A stretch of 64,000 nt of DNA from Leifsonia sp. ALI-44-B. GTDB taxonomy: Bacteria > Actinomycetota > Actinomycetes > Actinomycetales > Microbacteriaceae. The notes beneath the pieces are model-generated. The model was not told the origin of the DNA and did no database searches. It worked only from the letters and a program-made list of their open reading frames with translations. Numbering within the stretch: position 1 is the first letter of the stretch; each line of letters starts with the position of its first letter. The stretch covers positions 1,054,001 through 1,118,000 of the forward strand of contig NZ_MTQL01000007.1 in NCBI RefSeq assembly GCF_001984125.1. Direction: 5' to 3'. Positions 1-8,330 of the stretch are shown here, piece after piece. The position numbers were made by a program, and so were the translations under genes.

Positions 1-427
1 GCAGTCCGGCGTCGGGTGCCCGGCCATACGGATGGGCGGGGCCGTAGATCAGCGCATTCGCCGTTTCGTCGGCGACCATGCCCGCGTCCGTTCGCGCCAG
101 GTCGAGCAGCGCGGCCTGCCGGCCAGCCTCCGCCCGAACCGCCCGGCCGTCGGCGCGCAGGGAGTCGAGGGCATCCGCCACCGCCGACAGCGCGGCATCG
201 AGCGCCTCGACCGGCGCCGTGATCGCCACCGTCAGATCGTCGAGGTCGACGCGGGCGTTCGCCTCCGCGCCCAGGGTGCGCAGGGCGAGGGGCACACCGG
301 AGGACGAACCCAGCACGAGGGGTGCGAGAAGCAGATTCGCTTCGGGGGTGCGGGGGTCGACGCCGAAACGCAGTCGCACGCTCGCCATTCCGTTCGCGCC
401 GACGCGGCATGTCGCGAACTCGGTCAC
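1..427 (-). CDS. M16-family peptidase-like protein, inactive-type partner (partial, C-terminus off window)
   Basis: About 142 N-terminal residues are present and the rest lies beyond the left edge. The start is a GTG that overlaps the stop of the upstream M16 peptidase as GTGA. The visible part has the M16 fold pattern (a beta-strand-rich start, then HPYGR near residues 130-135, a motif common in these proteins) but no HxxEH zinc motif. It therefore looks like the non-catalytic half of a two-subunit M16 peptidase, as in other paired M16 proteins. It is last in the visible four-gene operon ATPase-permease-M16-M16-like. Its job is inferred: helping the active partner hold and cut a peptide substrate, possibly the product or leader of the adjacent biosynthetic cluster. 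Confidence 0.72.
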   Translation of the reverse strand, partial: MTEFATCRVGANGMASVRLRFGVDPRTPEANLLLAPLVLGSSSGVPLALRTLGAEANARVDLDDLTVAITAPVEALDAALSAVADALDSLRADGRAVRAEAGRQAALLDLARTDAGMVADETANALIYGPAHPYGRAPDAGL

Positions 428-1677
428 CGAACCCCTCCCGGCCTCGGCGCATCGTGGCAGAGCAGGACGGCGCACCCCTCTGTCAAAGCGTCCGCGGCCT
501 GACGCGCCGCCTCGGCGTCCACCCCCCGGAAGCGGGCGGCGATGGCCGGGAAATCGGTGGGCGCTCCGAGGGAGACGCGGGTCGCCAGTGCGACCGCGTG
601 AGCGTTGACATCGTCGAGACCCGAGGCCAGACGGGAACCCAGGACGGCACCGGCAGCGCGCACCTCGTCATCGCCCAGCGGGTCGTCGCCGCCCGTGCGC
701 GCGGCCGCGATCAACCGTTGCAGGTCCGCGAGCGCTTCGTCGGCGTCGGCTCCGTCGGCGACCAGACCGCGCGCGACGAAGCCCGTCGGGTCGCGCACGC
801 CCAACGGGTCGCCCAGCAGGTCGACACCGATCGCGAGCGAGACGAGGCCGGTCGGCGGACGGGCGGCGGCCCGCTCCTGCAGCACCTCGGCGAGCACGAG
901 CGTCGGCAGGTACGCCCTCAGGTCCGCCGGATCGGGCACGCGGACACCGAGGGCGACCGCCTCGGCCGGAAGACCAGCGCGCCGGTGCCGTACCGTCGTC
1001 GCCGGCCGGGCGGGTTCCTCGAGCGCACGGGGCGGCCGCGGTGCGCGAGCCACGAGGGGGGAGAACGCCTCGGCGATCACGGAACGGGTGCGCTCGACAT
1101 CCACACCGCCGACCACCGCGACCGTGAGCCGGCCCGGCGAATATTCCCGCTCGAAGAAGCGCTCGATGTCGGTCAACGTCGCGGCAGGGAGATCGGCGAC
1201 CGTAGCAGCACCATCGTGCCGATTCGCGAACCTCGCGAACAGCTGTCGGCGCAGGTCGTCCATCGGGAAACGCCCGAAGGGTCGGCGGGTGAAACGCTGC
1301 TCGATCTCATTGGCGACGACCGATACCTCGCGCGTCAGGGCCTCGGCCGTGAACACGGGACGGGAGAAGCGGTCAGCCTCCAGCCGGATGACGTTGTCGA
1401 TCGCCTCGGCCGGTGCGGTCACGTGGAACACGGTGCAGTCGGCCCGGGTCGAAGCGTTGAAGCGGCCGCCGAGGGCATGGATGGTGGAGGCATACGTTCC
1501 CGCGGGGGCGCCGGCGCTGCCCGCGAACATCAGATGCTCGAAGAGGTGGGCGAAACCGGCGCGGTGCTGCGGCTCGTCGCGCGAACCGACCGCGACCGAG
1601 ATGGCGACGGAAGCGACATCCACATCGCTTCTCGGCACGACGACCACGTGCACGCCGTTCGCCAGCCGGGTGATCAT
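424..1677 (-). CDS. M16-family zinc metallopeptidase (active subunit)
   Basis: A 417-residue protein with the inverted zinc motif H44-L-F-E47-H48. The likely third ligand is E124 in VVANE, 76 residues after the motif as is usual for M16. Its length matches a single M16B subunit that works as a dimer. The ATG overlaps the stop of the upstream permease as ATGA, and its own stop overlaps the next M16-like gene, so expression is coupled. M16 enzymes degrade or mature short peptides in the cytoplasm. Paired M16 genes beside ABC exporters occur in several peptide natural-product loci. A leader-peptidase or self-protection role here is inference. A long open frame continues upstream of this start but is a shadow of the permease. 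Confidence 0.85.
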   Translation of the reverse strand: MITRLANGVHVVVVPRSDVDVASVAISVAVGSRDEPQHRAGFAHLFEHLMFAGSAGAPAGTYASTIHALGGRFNASTRADCTVFHVTAPAEAIDNVIRLEADRFSRPVFTAEALTREVSVVANEIEQRFTRRPFGRFPMDDLRRQLFARFANRHDGAATVADLPAATLTDIERFFEREYSPGRLTVAVVGGVDVERTRSVIAEAFSPLVARAPRPPRALEEPARPATTVRHRRAGLPAEAVALGVRVPDPADLRAYLPTLVLAEVLQERAAARPPTGLVSLAIGVDLLGDPLGVRDPTGFVARGLVADGADADEALADLQRLIAAARTGGDDPLGDDEVRAAGAVLGSRLASGLDDVNAHAVALATRVSLGAPTDFPAIAARFRGVDAEAARQAADALTEGCAVLLCHDAPRPGGVR

Positions 1678-2474
1678 CGCCGCGGTTCCCACCGGAAGGT
1701 GCGGCGCACCACGAACGCCGAGATCGCGCACCAGGCGAGGAGCACCGCGAGACCGAGGAGGGCCGGGCCGGGCATCGCCGGCTGCGCGAGCTCGGACGAC
1801 ATCGCGCCGTCCATGACCGCGAGCAACGCCCCGCCCGGCAACAGAAGGTGGACGAAACCGTCGCCCGACGACTCGTAGGCGGCCCACACGGCACTCAGCA
1901 CGAAGAAGGCGAAGAAGGGCATGGTCGCCGCGTCGGCCTGTTCCGTGCCCCGCACGAGGCCCGTCGTGGCGATGGCCGCCAGCAGCGCCAACGCGACCGT
2001 GACGAGGACGGCGGCACCGGCGAGGGGCAGAGCGGGGATGGTCGCGCCCCCGAAGACGACGACGGCCGCGACCGCGATGATGCTCTGCGCGACACCCGCC
2101 ACGACCAGGGGCGCCAGCACCCCGCCGACGATGGCCGCATCGCCCGCCTCGCTCGTGCGCAGCCGCTTCAGATAGAGGTCCTCCCGGCGGGCCGTGATCG
2201 AGAGCGTCGCCGGCATGTAGACGCCCATGCCCAGCACGAGGGCGATCAGCAGGGTGAGGGGGACCGCCCATCCCGACGCGTCGACCGCATCGCGGGCCAC
2301 CAGGACCGTGCCCACCGTCATCGCGATCGGCACGGCGATCGAGATGACGAGGATCGTCGCGTTGCGCCGGAGCAGGGTGAACTCGGCGCGTGCGATCGCC
2401 GCGGCGCTGCGCGCGAAAGAGGGGGCCGGGGATGGTGGCGAGACCGGGCCGCCGGCTGCCGAGCTCGGGCTCAT
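1674..2474 (-). CDS. ABC-2 type exporter permease
   Basis: A 266-residue hydrophobic protein with about six predicted membrane segments. They are visible as runs such as those around residues 40-60, 70-90, 115-140, 145-165, 175-200 and 235-255. It is the membrane half of an exporter with the ATPase encoded immediately upstream; the start overlaps that ATPase's stop (ATGA). Size and layout fit the ABC-2 permease group, which exports drugs, peptides or lipids. The substrate is unknown. Placement with two M16 proteins and beside glycosylation genes suggests export of, or immunity to, the cluster's product. Confidence 0.8.
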   Translation of the reverse strand: MSPSSAAGGPVSPPSPAPSFARSAAAIARAEFTLLRRNATILVISIAVPIAMTVGTVLVARDAVDASGWAVPLTLLIALVLGMGVYMPATLSITARREDLYLKRLRTSEAGDAAIVGGVLAPLVVAGVAQSIIAVAAVVVFGGATIPALPLAGAAVLVTVALALLAAIATTGLVRGTEQADAATMPFFAFFVLSAVWAAYESSGDGFVHLLLPGGALLAVMDGAMSSELAQPAMPGPALLGLAVLLAWCAISAFVVRRTFRWEPRR

Positions 2475-3445
2475 GAGGCCTCTGCCTCTGCCTCTGCCTC
2501 GGCGCGCGACCGGGCACTGCTGACCACGGCCGCGAAGATGTCTTCCAGCGTGGCTGGCGTCGCTCGCAGATCGGCGAGGTCGATGCCGTGCTCCTCGGCC
2601 CACAGCAGCACCGAGAGCAGATCCTGCTGGGGTGCGTCGGTTCGGACGACGACGGTGTCTTCCCCGGCTGGGCTTTCTTCGACGACGCTCTGGTTCGGCG
2701 AGACGGCCGCGCGCCGGACCTCACCGCGCAACGGGGGCAAGATCGCGGATGTCGGGCACCTGAACCGGATCGACGCCCGTTCGCGCGCCACCACCTCGGC
2801 CACGGTTCCGGCCGCGGCGATCACGCCCTCGTGCAGGATGACGATGCGGTCGGCCAGCCGCTCCGCCTCCTCGAGATAGTGCGTCGTGAGGACGATCGTC
2901 GCGCCCGCCGCGCGCAGGCTCCCGATCACCGCCCAGGCGTCGGCCCGCGACTCGGGGTCGAGACCGGTCGTCGGCTCGTCGAGGAAGAGGATGCGGGGGC
3001 GCTTCAACGCGGCGAGCACGACATCCAATCGGCGCCTCTCGCCGCCCGAGAGCTGTTTCACGGGAACGGCGGCCCGATGATCGAGACCCATCTCTTCGAG
3101 TGCGGCGTCGACATCGCCGGCGCCGGTGTTCACGGCACGCCACAACTGCGCGGTCTCGCGCACGGTCAGATCGCCCGCGAAACCGCCCTCCTGCAGCATG
3201 ATGCCCATGGCCGGTCGGGTTTCGGCGCGATGCACGAAGGGGTCGTGACCGAGCAGTCGGATGTCGCCGGATGTCGGAGCGCGCAACCCCTCGAGGCATT
3301 CGAGCAGAGTCGTCTTGCCGGCACCATTCGTGCCGAGTACCGCCACGATCTCGCCGTCGTACACGGTCAGGTCGATGCCGCGCACCGCCTCGTGCTGGCC
3401 GTAGGACACCCGAACGCCTGTGGCCTGGATGAGCGCTTCCACCAT
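2471..3445 (-). CDS. ABC exporter ATP-binding protein
   Basis: A 324-residue ATPase with Walker A GTNGAGKT near residue 40, signature LSGGERRR, Walker B ILFLDEPTTGLDP and the switch histidine in LTTHYLEEAE. The C-terminal 80 residues form the extra domain usual in DrrA/NatA-type exporters. They end in a low-complexity RAEAEAEAEAS tail, encoded by a 6-bp repeat around 2477-2500. Start chosen at ATG 3445 after a GGGG-rich stretch; an in-frame ATG at 3457 is possible. First gene of the leftward operon ATPase-permease-M16-M16-like. The 160-bp gap to the divergent sugar genes must hold promoters for both directions. Confidence 0.87.
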   Translation of the reverse strand: MVEALIQATGVRVSYGQHEAVRGIDLTVYDGEIVAVLGTNGAGKTTLLECLEGLRAPTSGDIRLLGHDPFVHRAETRPAMGIMLQEGGFAGDLTVRETAQLWRAVNTGAGDVDAALEEMGLDHRAAVPVKQLSGGERRRLDVVLAALKRPRILFLDEPTTGLDPESRADAWAVIGSLRAAGATIVLTTHYLEEAERLADRIVILHEGVIAAAGTVAEVVARERASIRFRCPTSAILPPLRGEVRRAAVSPNQSVVEESPAGEDTVVVRTDAPQQDLLSVLLWAEEHGIDLADLRATPATLEDIFAAVVSSARSRAEAEAEAEAS

Positions 3446-3606
3446 GACCCCGAGCATATGGGCGGGCGGCCGCGGATCGGCGGGGCGACGAGGAATTCCG
3501 CCATACGGCCGAGCGACCGCGGAAGACTCTCGGTGGAATGGCGGAAGCAGGAGGCCCGGGGCCGTCCGTAGGATTCCGAGACACGGACACGAACGAAGGG
3601 GCAACA

Positions 3607-4035
3607 ATGGCGAATGGCCACAGGCTCGTGACACTTCCGAGCCACGTCGACGAGCGCGGCACGCTCGTGGTCATCGACGATACGGTCACCCCCGATTTCG
3701 AGGTGCGGCGGGCCTATGTCATCCGGGGCGTGCCCGGCGCCGAAGTCCGCGGGGCCCATGCCCACCGTGAGTTGCGCCAGATCGTCGTTCCCTTGGCGGG
3801 CAGTTTCACCGTGAGCGTCGACGACGGCGAACAGACGGCCGAGTACCTGCTGGCCGACTCGGGTGTCGGTCTGTTCCTCGGCCGCATGGTGTGGCGGGAG
3901 CTGCGCGCCTTCAGCGAGGATGCCGTGGCACTCGTGCTCGCGTCCGACCGCTACAACCCCGACGACTACATCAACGACCTCTCCCAATTCCACGACGAGT
4001 ACGCGGCCCAGATCGTGACCATGGCCTTTCTGTGA
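3607..4035 (+). CDS. TDP-4-keto-6-deoxyglucose 3,4-ketoisomerase (Tyl1a/FdtA/QdtA family)
   Basis: A 142-residue RmlC-like cupin. It has the family hallmark RGAHAHRELRQ with the catalytic and metal-type histidines, and the C-terminal YNPDDYINDLSQF block. FdtA, QdtA and Tyl1a move the keto group of TDP-4-keto-6-deoxy-D-glucose from C4 to C3, giving the substrate for C3 transamination. The ATG at 3607 has GAAGGGG about 7 bases upstream. The stop overlaps the GTG of the next gene as GTGA, so the two are co-translated. Which C4 epimer is formed (gluco as in Tyl1a/QdtA or galacto as in FdtA) cannot be told by eye. RmlA and RmlB, which make its substrate, are not in the window. Confidence 0.88.
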   Translation: MANGHRLVTLPSHVDERGTLVVIDDTVTPDFEVRRAYVIRGVPGAEVRGAHAHRELRQIVVPLAGSFTVSVDDGEQTAEYLLADSGVGLFLGRMVWRELRAFSEDAVALVLASDRYNPDDYINDLSQFHDEYAAQIVTMAFL

Positions 4036-5144
4036 TCCCCTTCCTCGATCTCGGCGCCGCGACCGCGGAACTGCGGACCGAGATCGACGCGGCGATCAGC
4101 AGGGTCGTTGCGTCGGGTCGCTACCTCCTGGGTGAGGAGACCGAGGCATTCGAGTCCGAGTTCGCGGCCTTCGCGGGGCAGGCACACGGTGTGAGCGTCG
4201 GAAGCGGATACGACGCCATCGAATTCGCGTTGCGCGCGGCCGGCGTCGCGCCCGGAGACGAGGTCATCGTGCCCTCGCACACCTTCGTCGCGACCTGGTT
4301 GGCCGTGCGTGCGGTGGGTGCCGTGCCCGTGCCCGTCGAACCCGTTACGCCATGGTTGGGCATCGCGGCGGCCGAGGTGGCCTCCGCCGTGACCCCGCGC
4401 ACCACAGCGGTGGTGCCGGTCCACATGCACGGGCACGTGGCCGATGTGCGCGGCATCCGCGAGGTCGCCGACCGTCACGGTCTCGTCGTGATCGAGGACG
4501 CGGCGCAGGCCCACGGCGCCACGGCCGACGGGCAGCCGATCGGGCGCTGGGCGCACGCCACGACCTACAGCTTTTATCCGGCGAAGAATCTCGGCGCCCT
4601 GGGGGACGGCGGCGCCGTGCTGACCGACGATGCGGCGCTCGCCCATCGCATCCGGTCGCTGCGCAATTACGGGTCGCCCGAGAAGTACCGCCACGATGTT
4701 TTCGGCCGCAACTCGCGGCTCGACGAGCTGCAGGCCGCCGTCCTGCGCGTCAAGCTCACGCGCCTCGCCGACTGGAACGGCCGGCGACAGGGGATCGCCG
4801 CCCTGTACGCGCGCCGCCTCGCGGAGCTGCAGGACCGCGGCTGGGCGCGGCTTCCCGCAGACAACGCGCGCACCGAATCGTCCTGGCACCTCTATTCGAT
4901 CCTCGTCGACGGGCGCGATACCGTCGCCGCCGACCTGCGCCGCCGCGGCGTGCAGACCGGCATCCACTACCCCGTGCCCGTGCACCTCACGCCGGCGTTC
5001 GCCGACCTCGGGATGGCGCGGGGCTCACTGCCCGTGGCCGAACGCATCGCCGACACGACCCTCAGCCTGCCCATCGGCCCGCAGCTGTCGGTGGCGGACG
5101 CCGAGCGGGTCGCCCGGACGCTCGTCGAGGTCTCGGAGAGCTGA
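4032..5144 (+). CDS. TDP-3-keto-6-deoxyhexose 3-aminotransferase (DegT/DnrJ/EryC1 family, TylB/FdtB-like)
   Basis: A 370-residue PLP enzyme of the sugar aminotransferase family. It starts IPFLDLG, as TylB and DesV homologs do. The PLP lysine is K185 in FYPAKNLGALGDGGA; VIEDAAQAHGA holds the cofactor-binding Asp, and RNYGSPEKYRH and GIHYPVPVHL are family blocks. It puts an amino group on C3 of the keto sugar made by the preceding isomerase. The GTG start lies within the isomerase stop; a long upstream open frame reaching 3891 is a shadow. The gene converges with the N-methyltransferase at 5184, which would act next on its product. Specificity (mycaminose-type, or desosamine if extra genes lie elsewhere) is inferred. 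Confidence 0.9.
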   Translation: MIPFLDLGAATAELRTEIDAAISRVVASGRYLLGEETEAFESEFAAFAGQAHGVSVGSGYDAIEFALRAAGVAPGDEVIVPSHTFVATWLAVRAVGAVPVPVEPVTPWLGIAAAEVASAVTPRTTAVVPVHMHGHVADVRGIREVADRHGLVVIEDAAQAHGATADGQPIGRWAHATTYSFYPAKNLGALGDGGAVLTDDAALAHRIRSLRNYGSPEKYRHDVFGRNSRLDELQAAVLRVKLTRLADWNGRRQGIAALYARRLAELQDRGWARLPADNARTESSWHLYSILVDGRDTVAADLRRRGVQTGIHYPVPVHLTPAFADLGMARGSLPVAERIADTTLSLPIGPQLSVADAERVARTLVEVSES

Positions 5145-5183
5145 CCCGTTCGCACGCTGCCCGTCCGCCCAGCATCCGTGCGC

Positions 5184-5891
5184 TCAGGACCGGACGCCCA
5201 CGAAAACGCCGCGATCCGACGGGCCGTCGGCGAGGTAGTCGACCGACAGGCCGGCGCGCCGAAAACTCTCCTCATACGTGTCCCGGTCGAAGAGCGTGAT
5301 CTCGTGGTGGTCGACGAAGTGGTCGATGCCCCGCGCGTCCGCGACCGTGTAGTGCACCTCGATGATGCTGGCCGTGCCGAGGCGCGAGGAATGGGATACC
5401 CGGGCCACCGTGCGGCCCTCGCGCGTCGAGACATCCGCGTTCACGTAGCCGGGCAGATACGTCTCGGGAAACCACCACGGCTCGATCACGAGCACCCCGC
5501 CCGGGTTCAGGTGACGCGCCATGGCGGCGATCGCGCGATCGAGTTCACCGGGATCGCGCATATGGCCGATGGAACTGAACATGCACGTGATGGCGTCGAA
5601 GCGGATGTCGAGAGCGAAGTCCCTCATATCCCCGAGGTGCAGGGGCACCCCGGGCAGGCGCGCGCGGGCGGCGGCGAGCATCTGCGGAGAGAGCTCGAGT
5701 CCGGCGGCCTCCAGTCGGCCCGCGAAGTATTCGAGGTGCAGACCCGTTCCGCACGCCACGTCGAGCAGGGTGCGCGCCCCGGGTGCGCGAGCCGCGATCA
5801 GCGCGAGGACGAGTTCGGCCTCGTCCCGGTAGTCCTTGCCGCGCTCCAGATAGACCTGGTCGTAGACGCTGGCCAGTTCTTCACCGTACAT
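5184..5891 (-). CDS. TDP-3-amino-sugar N,N-dimethyltransferase (TylM1/DesVI/EryCVI family)
   Basis: A 235-residue SAM methyltransferase. It follows the TylM1/DesVI pattern block by block: MYGEELASVYD, RGKDYRDEA, SAM motif I LLDVACGTG, GLELSPQML, GDMRDF, CMFSSIGHM, VIEPWWFPE and the C-terminal RGVFVGVR. These enzymes dimethylate the C3 amine of TDP-aminosugars. It is the last gene of the eight-gene operon. Its ATG lies 11 bases inside the end of the aminosugar glycosyltransferase gene. With the isomerase and aminotransferase at 3607-5144 it completes a TDP-mycaminose-type pathway. Confidence in the family is high; the exact sugar stereochemistry is unknown. Confidence 0.92.
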   Translation of the reverse strand: MYGEELASVYDQVYLERGKDYRDEAELVLALIAARAPGARTLLDVACGTGLHLEYFAGRLEAAGLELSPQMLAAARARLPGVPLHLGDMRDFALDIRFDAITCMFSSIGHMRDPGELDRAIAAMARHLNPGGVLVIEPWWFPETYLPGYVNADVSTREGRTVARVSHSSRLGTASIIEVHYTVADARGIDHFVDHHEITLFDRDTYEESFRRAGLSVDYLADGPSDRGVFVGVRS

Positions 5892-7161
5892 GCTCACCTC
5901 TCGCGGGGGTCGGGTAGGGGCGGACGCCCATGCGGCGTTCGATATCGCGCACGGCGCTCGCGGGCGTCGGCTGATCGCGGGATGCCGAGCGCAGCTCGAG
6001 TGCGCGCTCGCGGGCGGCGGGAGAATCGAGCAGCTGCGCCACGGCGGCGGATGTCTGAGCGGCGGGCCCGGTCGGAGGCAGATAGCGTCCGGCACCCTCC
6101 CGCTCGAGCATCTTGGCCTTCAGCACCGCATCCCAGGTATGTCCGAGGATCACCTGGGGCACGCCGTGGCGGAGCGCGGTCGACCAGGTGCCGGCGCCTC
6201 CGTGGTGCACGACGACATCGCACACGGGCAAGAGCACATCGAGCGCGACGAACTCCTCCAACCGCACGTTGCGGGGAACGGCACCGAGGGCGTCGCGCTG
6301 CGCGGCACTGACGGTCGCCACCACATCGACGTCGAGCGCGGCGACCGCCCGGAGCGTCTGCTCGATGTCGACCGCCGCCTGCTTCGGATCCTCGCGCGCC
6401 GAGACGCCGAGCGTGATGCACACGCGGGGGCGGTCGTGGCGCGACTCCGCGATCCAGGCCGGCACTGCGGCGGGACCGTTGTAGGGCACATACCCGACGG
6501 TCATGGTGTCGAGGCCGGTGTCGAGGCGGAACATCGGAGGCTCGACCTCCATGGTCCAGTGGCCGCAGCTCAGAGCCGCGTCGTAACTCACCCCGGCGCG
6601 CTCCGCCGTCCACCGCAGCCATTCCCGGAGCGGGTCGTCGCGATGTGCATCGGGGAGCGGGGCGAGACGCTCGTCGAGCGTGGCCAGTGCCCGGCCGAGC
6701 ACATCCGGGCCCCACAGAAGTCGGGCGTGGCGGGCGCCACAGGCCTGGGCCGCGATGGCTCCCGCCCAGGTCATGGGCTCCCAGACCACCAGCTCCGGGC
6801 GCCAGGTTCGCGCGAAATCGACCAAGCCGTCGACCATCGGGTCGTTCGCGCTCGCGATGTAGGTGGGCACCAGCACCGTGAACATGCCTATGAGGTCGTC
6901 GGTGTCGACCGTCGGATCGTAGAACCGGTCGAAGTCGATGGTGCCGAACGGTTGGTGCTCGGCGCTCTCGACGGTCGGAAAACGCAGCTCGACGTCGCTG
7001 CCCACCGCGACGGCTGTCAACCCGGCGTTCGTGACGGCCGGGACGAGGGCGGGCTGCACGGCCACGCGGACGTCGTGGCCCGCCACGCGCAGCGCCCACG
7101 CCAGCGGCACCATGCTGAAGAAATGGGTCTTCACCCCGAATGTGGTCAGCAGCACCTTCAT
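5881..7161 (-). CDS. Activator-dependent aminosugar glycosyltransferase (TylMII/DesVII/EryCIII family)
   Basis: A 426-residue GT-B enzyme of GT family 1. It matches the macrolide aminosugar transferases along its whole length: N-terminal VLLTTFGVKTHFF and MVPLAWALR, RPELVVWEPMTWAGA, ARLLWGPDV, VPYNG, CITLGVSARE and the donor site VHHGGAGTWSTAL. These transferases need a heme-less P450-like partner, and that partner is encoded immediately upstream (7164-8330) with a 2-base gap. It should attach the dimethylamino sugar made by the neighbouring enzymes to an aglycone. Usual acceptors are macrolides, but no polyketide synthase is in this window, so the acceptor is open. Confidence 0.92.
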   Translation of the reverse strand: MKVLLTTFGVKTHFFSMVPLAWALRVAGHDVRVAVQPALVPAVTNAGLTAVAVGSDVELRFPTVESAEHQPFGTIDFDRFYDPTVDTDDLIGMFTVLVPTYIASANDPMVDGLVDFARTWRPELVVWEPMTWAGAIAAQACGARHARLLWGPDVLGRALATLDERLAPLPDAHRDDPLREWLRWTAERAGVSYDAALSCGHWTMEVEPPMFRLDTGLDTMTVGYVPYNGPAAVPAWIAESRHDRPRVCITLGVSAREDPKQAAVDIEQTLRAVAALDVDVVATVSAAQRDALGAVPRNVRLEEFVALDVLLPVCDVVVHHGGAGTWSTALRHGVPQVILGHTWDAVLKAKMLEREGAGRYLPPTGPAAQTSAAVAQLLDSPAARERALELRSASRDQPTPASAVRDIERRMGVRPYPTPARGEHVR

Positions 7162-7163
7162 CG

Positions 7164-8330
7164 TCAGGTTCCCTTCGACACGGATGCCGCGACCACACGC
7201 CGCGCGACCGGGGAGCGTTGCGCGAGGACATCCACGTGTACGACCGGTCGCTCTGACCGATCACGGAACACGTCGACCAGTGCGGCGGGGATCGCCTCGA
7301 GCAGTCCGGCGGCGGCCGCCTCTGGCCCGCCGGCAGCTCGCAGGAGCGAGTGGTCCTCCTGGGCGGCGGAGCCCGTGTCGAGGACGACGACCTGATCGCC
7401 CGCCGATACCTCGAGGCCGCCGAGAATCGTATCCGTCGACGCGACGCGAGGGTGGAGGCGGATGGCGGGGACAAAGCCGGCCGTACCGGCCGCGCCCGAC
7501 GCGCCCGCCGCGCCGAGGGCGCCGAGCAGGGAGCGTTCCAGGGTGCTCGCCCACACGAGGAGCGTTCCGATGCGGAGGGGCGCGGCATCCGGATCGGTGC
7601 CGGCCTCGCGCAGGATCAGTCGCAGATGCGAGGTCGCCCGCAAGACATCCCACGCGTCGTCGAGGCGTTGCGGCGAGAGGCGGGCGTCGAGAGCCGGAGT
7701 CAGGCGCGGCCATACCGATGCGAGGACACCCGCGTCGACGCCGGTGATGTGCGACACGACGTCGACGGCCAGGGTGCGCACGAGCGCGACCGCGTCGCGG
7801 GAGGCGACGGGCGGCGACGCGCGCCAGGCCGTGACGACGCGCCCGGCCAGGCGAGCGAGGGTGTCACGATCCGGGGTCGGCCACGGATCACCCGCCGGAT
7901 CGTCGGCGTCGAGCCCCGAACCGGGGAGCTCGAGAACCTGCAGCGGCGAGGGCGCGCCGTCCGGGCCCCGCCGTCCGAACCGCGCGTCGCCCAGGACGTC
8001 GAACGAGAGGGAACGGTCGCACACGACGAGCGTTCCGGCGACCGAGCGAGAGATCGCTCCGCGCCGCCCGATGGCCTCGACGATGGCCGCCTCGGTTTCG
8101 TCGTCGCCGGGGCCGAGCAGCAAACGGGTGTAGTCGTCGCCCGTCGCGGAGGCCTCCCAGATCGCGGCGCGGACGAGCTGCATGCGCCACCCCAGGGCGG
8201 CCCGGCGCTCGGCGCGGGAGCGACCGTGTCCGGCCGCGGCACCGGCCGCGGCGGGCTCACCAGCGTTCCGGGCGCCGGGACGGGCGCGGTTGCCGGCGTC
8301 GGCGATCGGTCGCCCGGTCGAGGTCGTCAT
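7164..8330 (-). CDS. P450-like glycosyltransferase auxiliary protein (DesVIII/EryCII/TylMIII type)
   Basis: A 388-residue protein with a degenerate cytochrome P450 fold. It keeps the N-terminal block of EryCII/DesVIII (YTRLLL, GTLVVCD, FDVLGDARFG), helix pieces and the LEVSAGDQVVVLDTGSA strand. After that strand it lacks the heme-binding loop, with no FxxGxxxC motif. In this family the protein forms a complex with, and activates, an aminosugar glycosyltransferase; it is not an oxygenase. The gene sits directly before its expected partner (5881-7161), as in eryCII-eryCIII and desVIII-desVII. The ATG overlaps the upstream glycosyltransferase stop (ATGA). The first 45 residues are Ala/Gly-rich and probably disordered. 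Confidence 0.87.
   Translation of the reverse strand: MTTSTGRPIADAGNRARPGARNAGEPAAAGAAAGHGRSRAERRAALGWRMQLVRAAIWEASATGDDYTRLLLGPGDDETEAAIVEAIGRRGAISRSVAGTLVVCDRSLSFDVLGDARFGRRGPDGAPSPLQVLELPGSGLDADDPAGDPWPTPDRDTLARLAGRVVTAWRASPPVASRDAVALVRTLAVDVVSHITGVDAGVLASVWPRLTPALDARLSPQRLDDAWDVLRATSHLRLILREAGTDPDAAPLRIGTLLVWASTLERSLLGALGAAGASGAAGTAGFVPAIRLHPRVASTDTILGGLEVSAGDQVVVLDTGSAAQEDHSLLRAAGGPEAAAAGLLEAIPAALVDVFRDRSERPVVHVDVLAQRSPVARRVVAASVSKGT

Noticed and set aside
424-2724. M16 peptidase fused to an upstream 350-residue domain
   Set aside because: The upstream part is the permease/ATPase region read in the wrong frame. The real start is the ATGA overlap at 1677.
7164-8330. Functional cytochrome P450 monooxygenase
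   Set aside because: The heme-binding cysteine loop is missing, and placement next to an EryCIII-like transferase fits the auxiliary-protein family.
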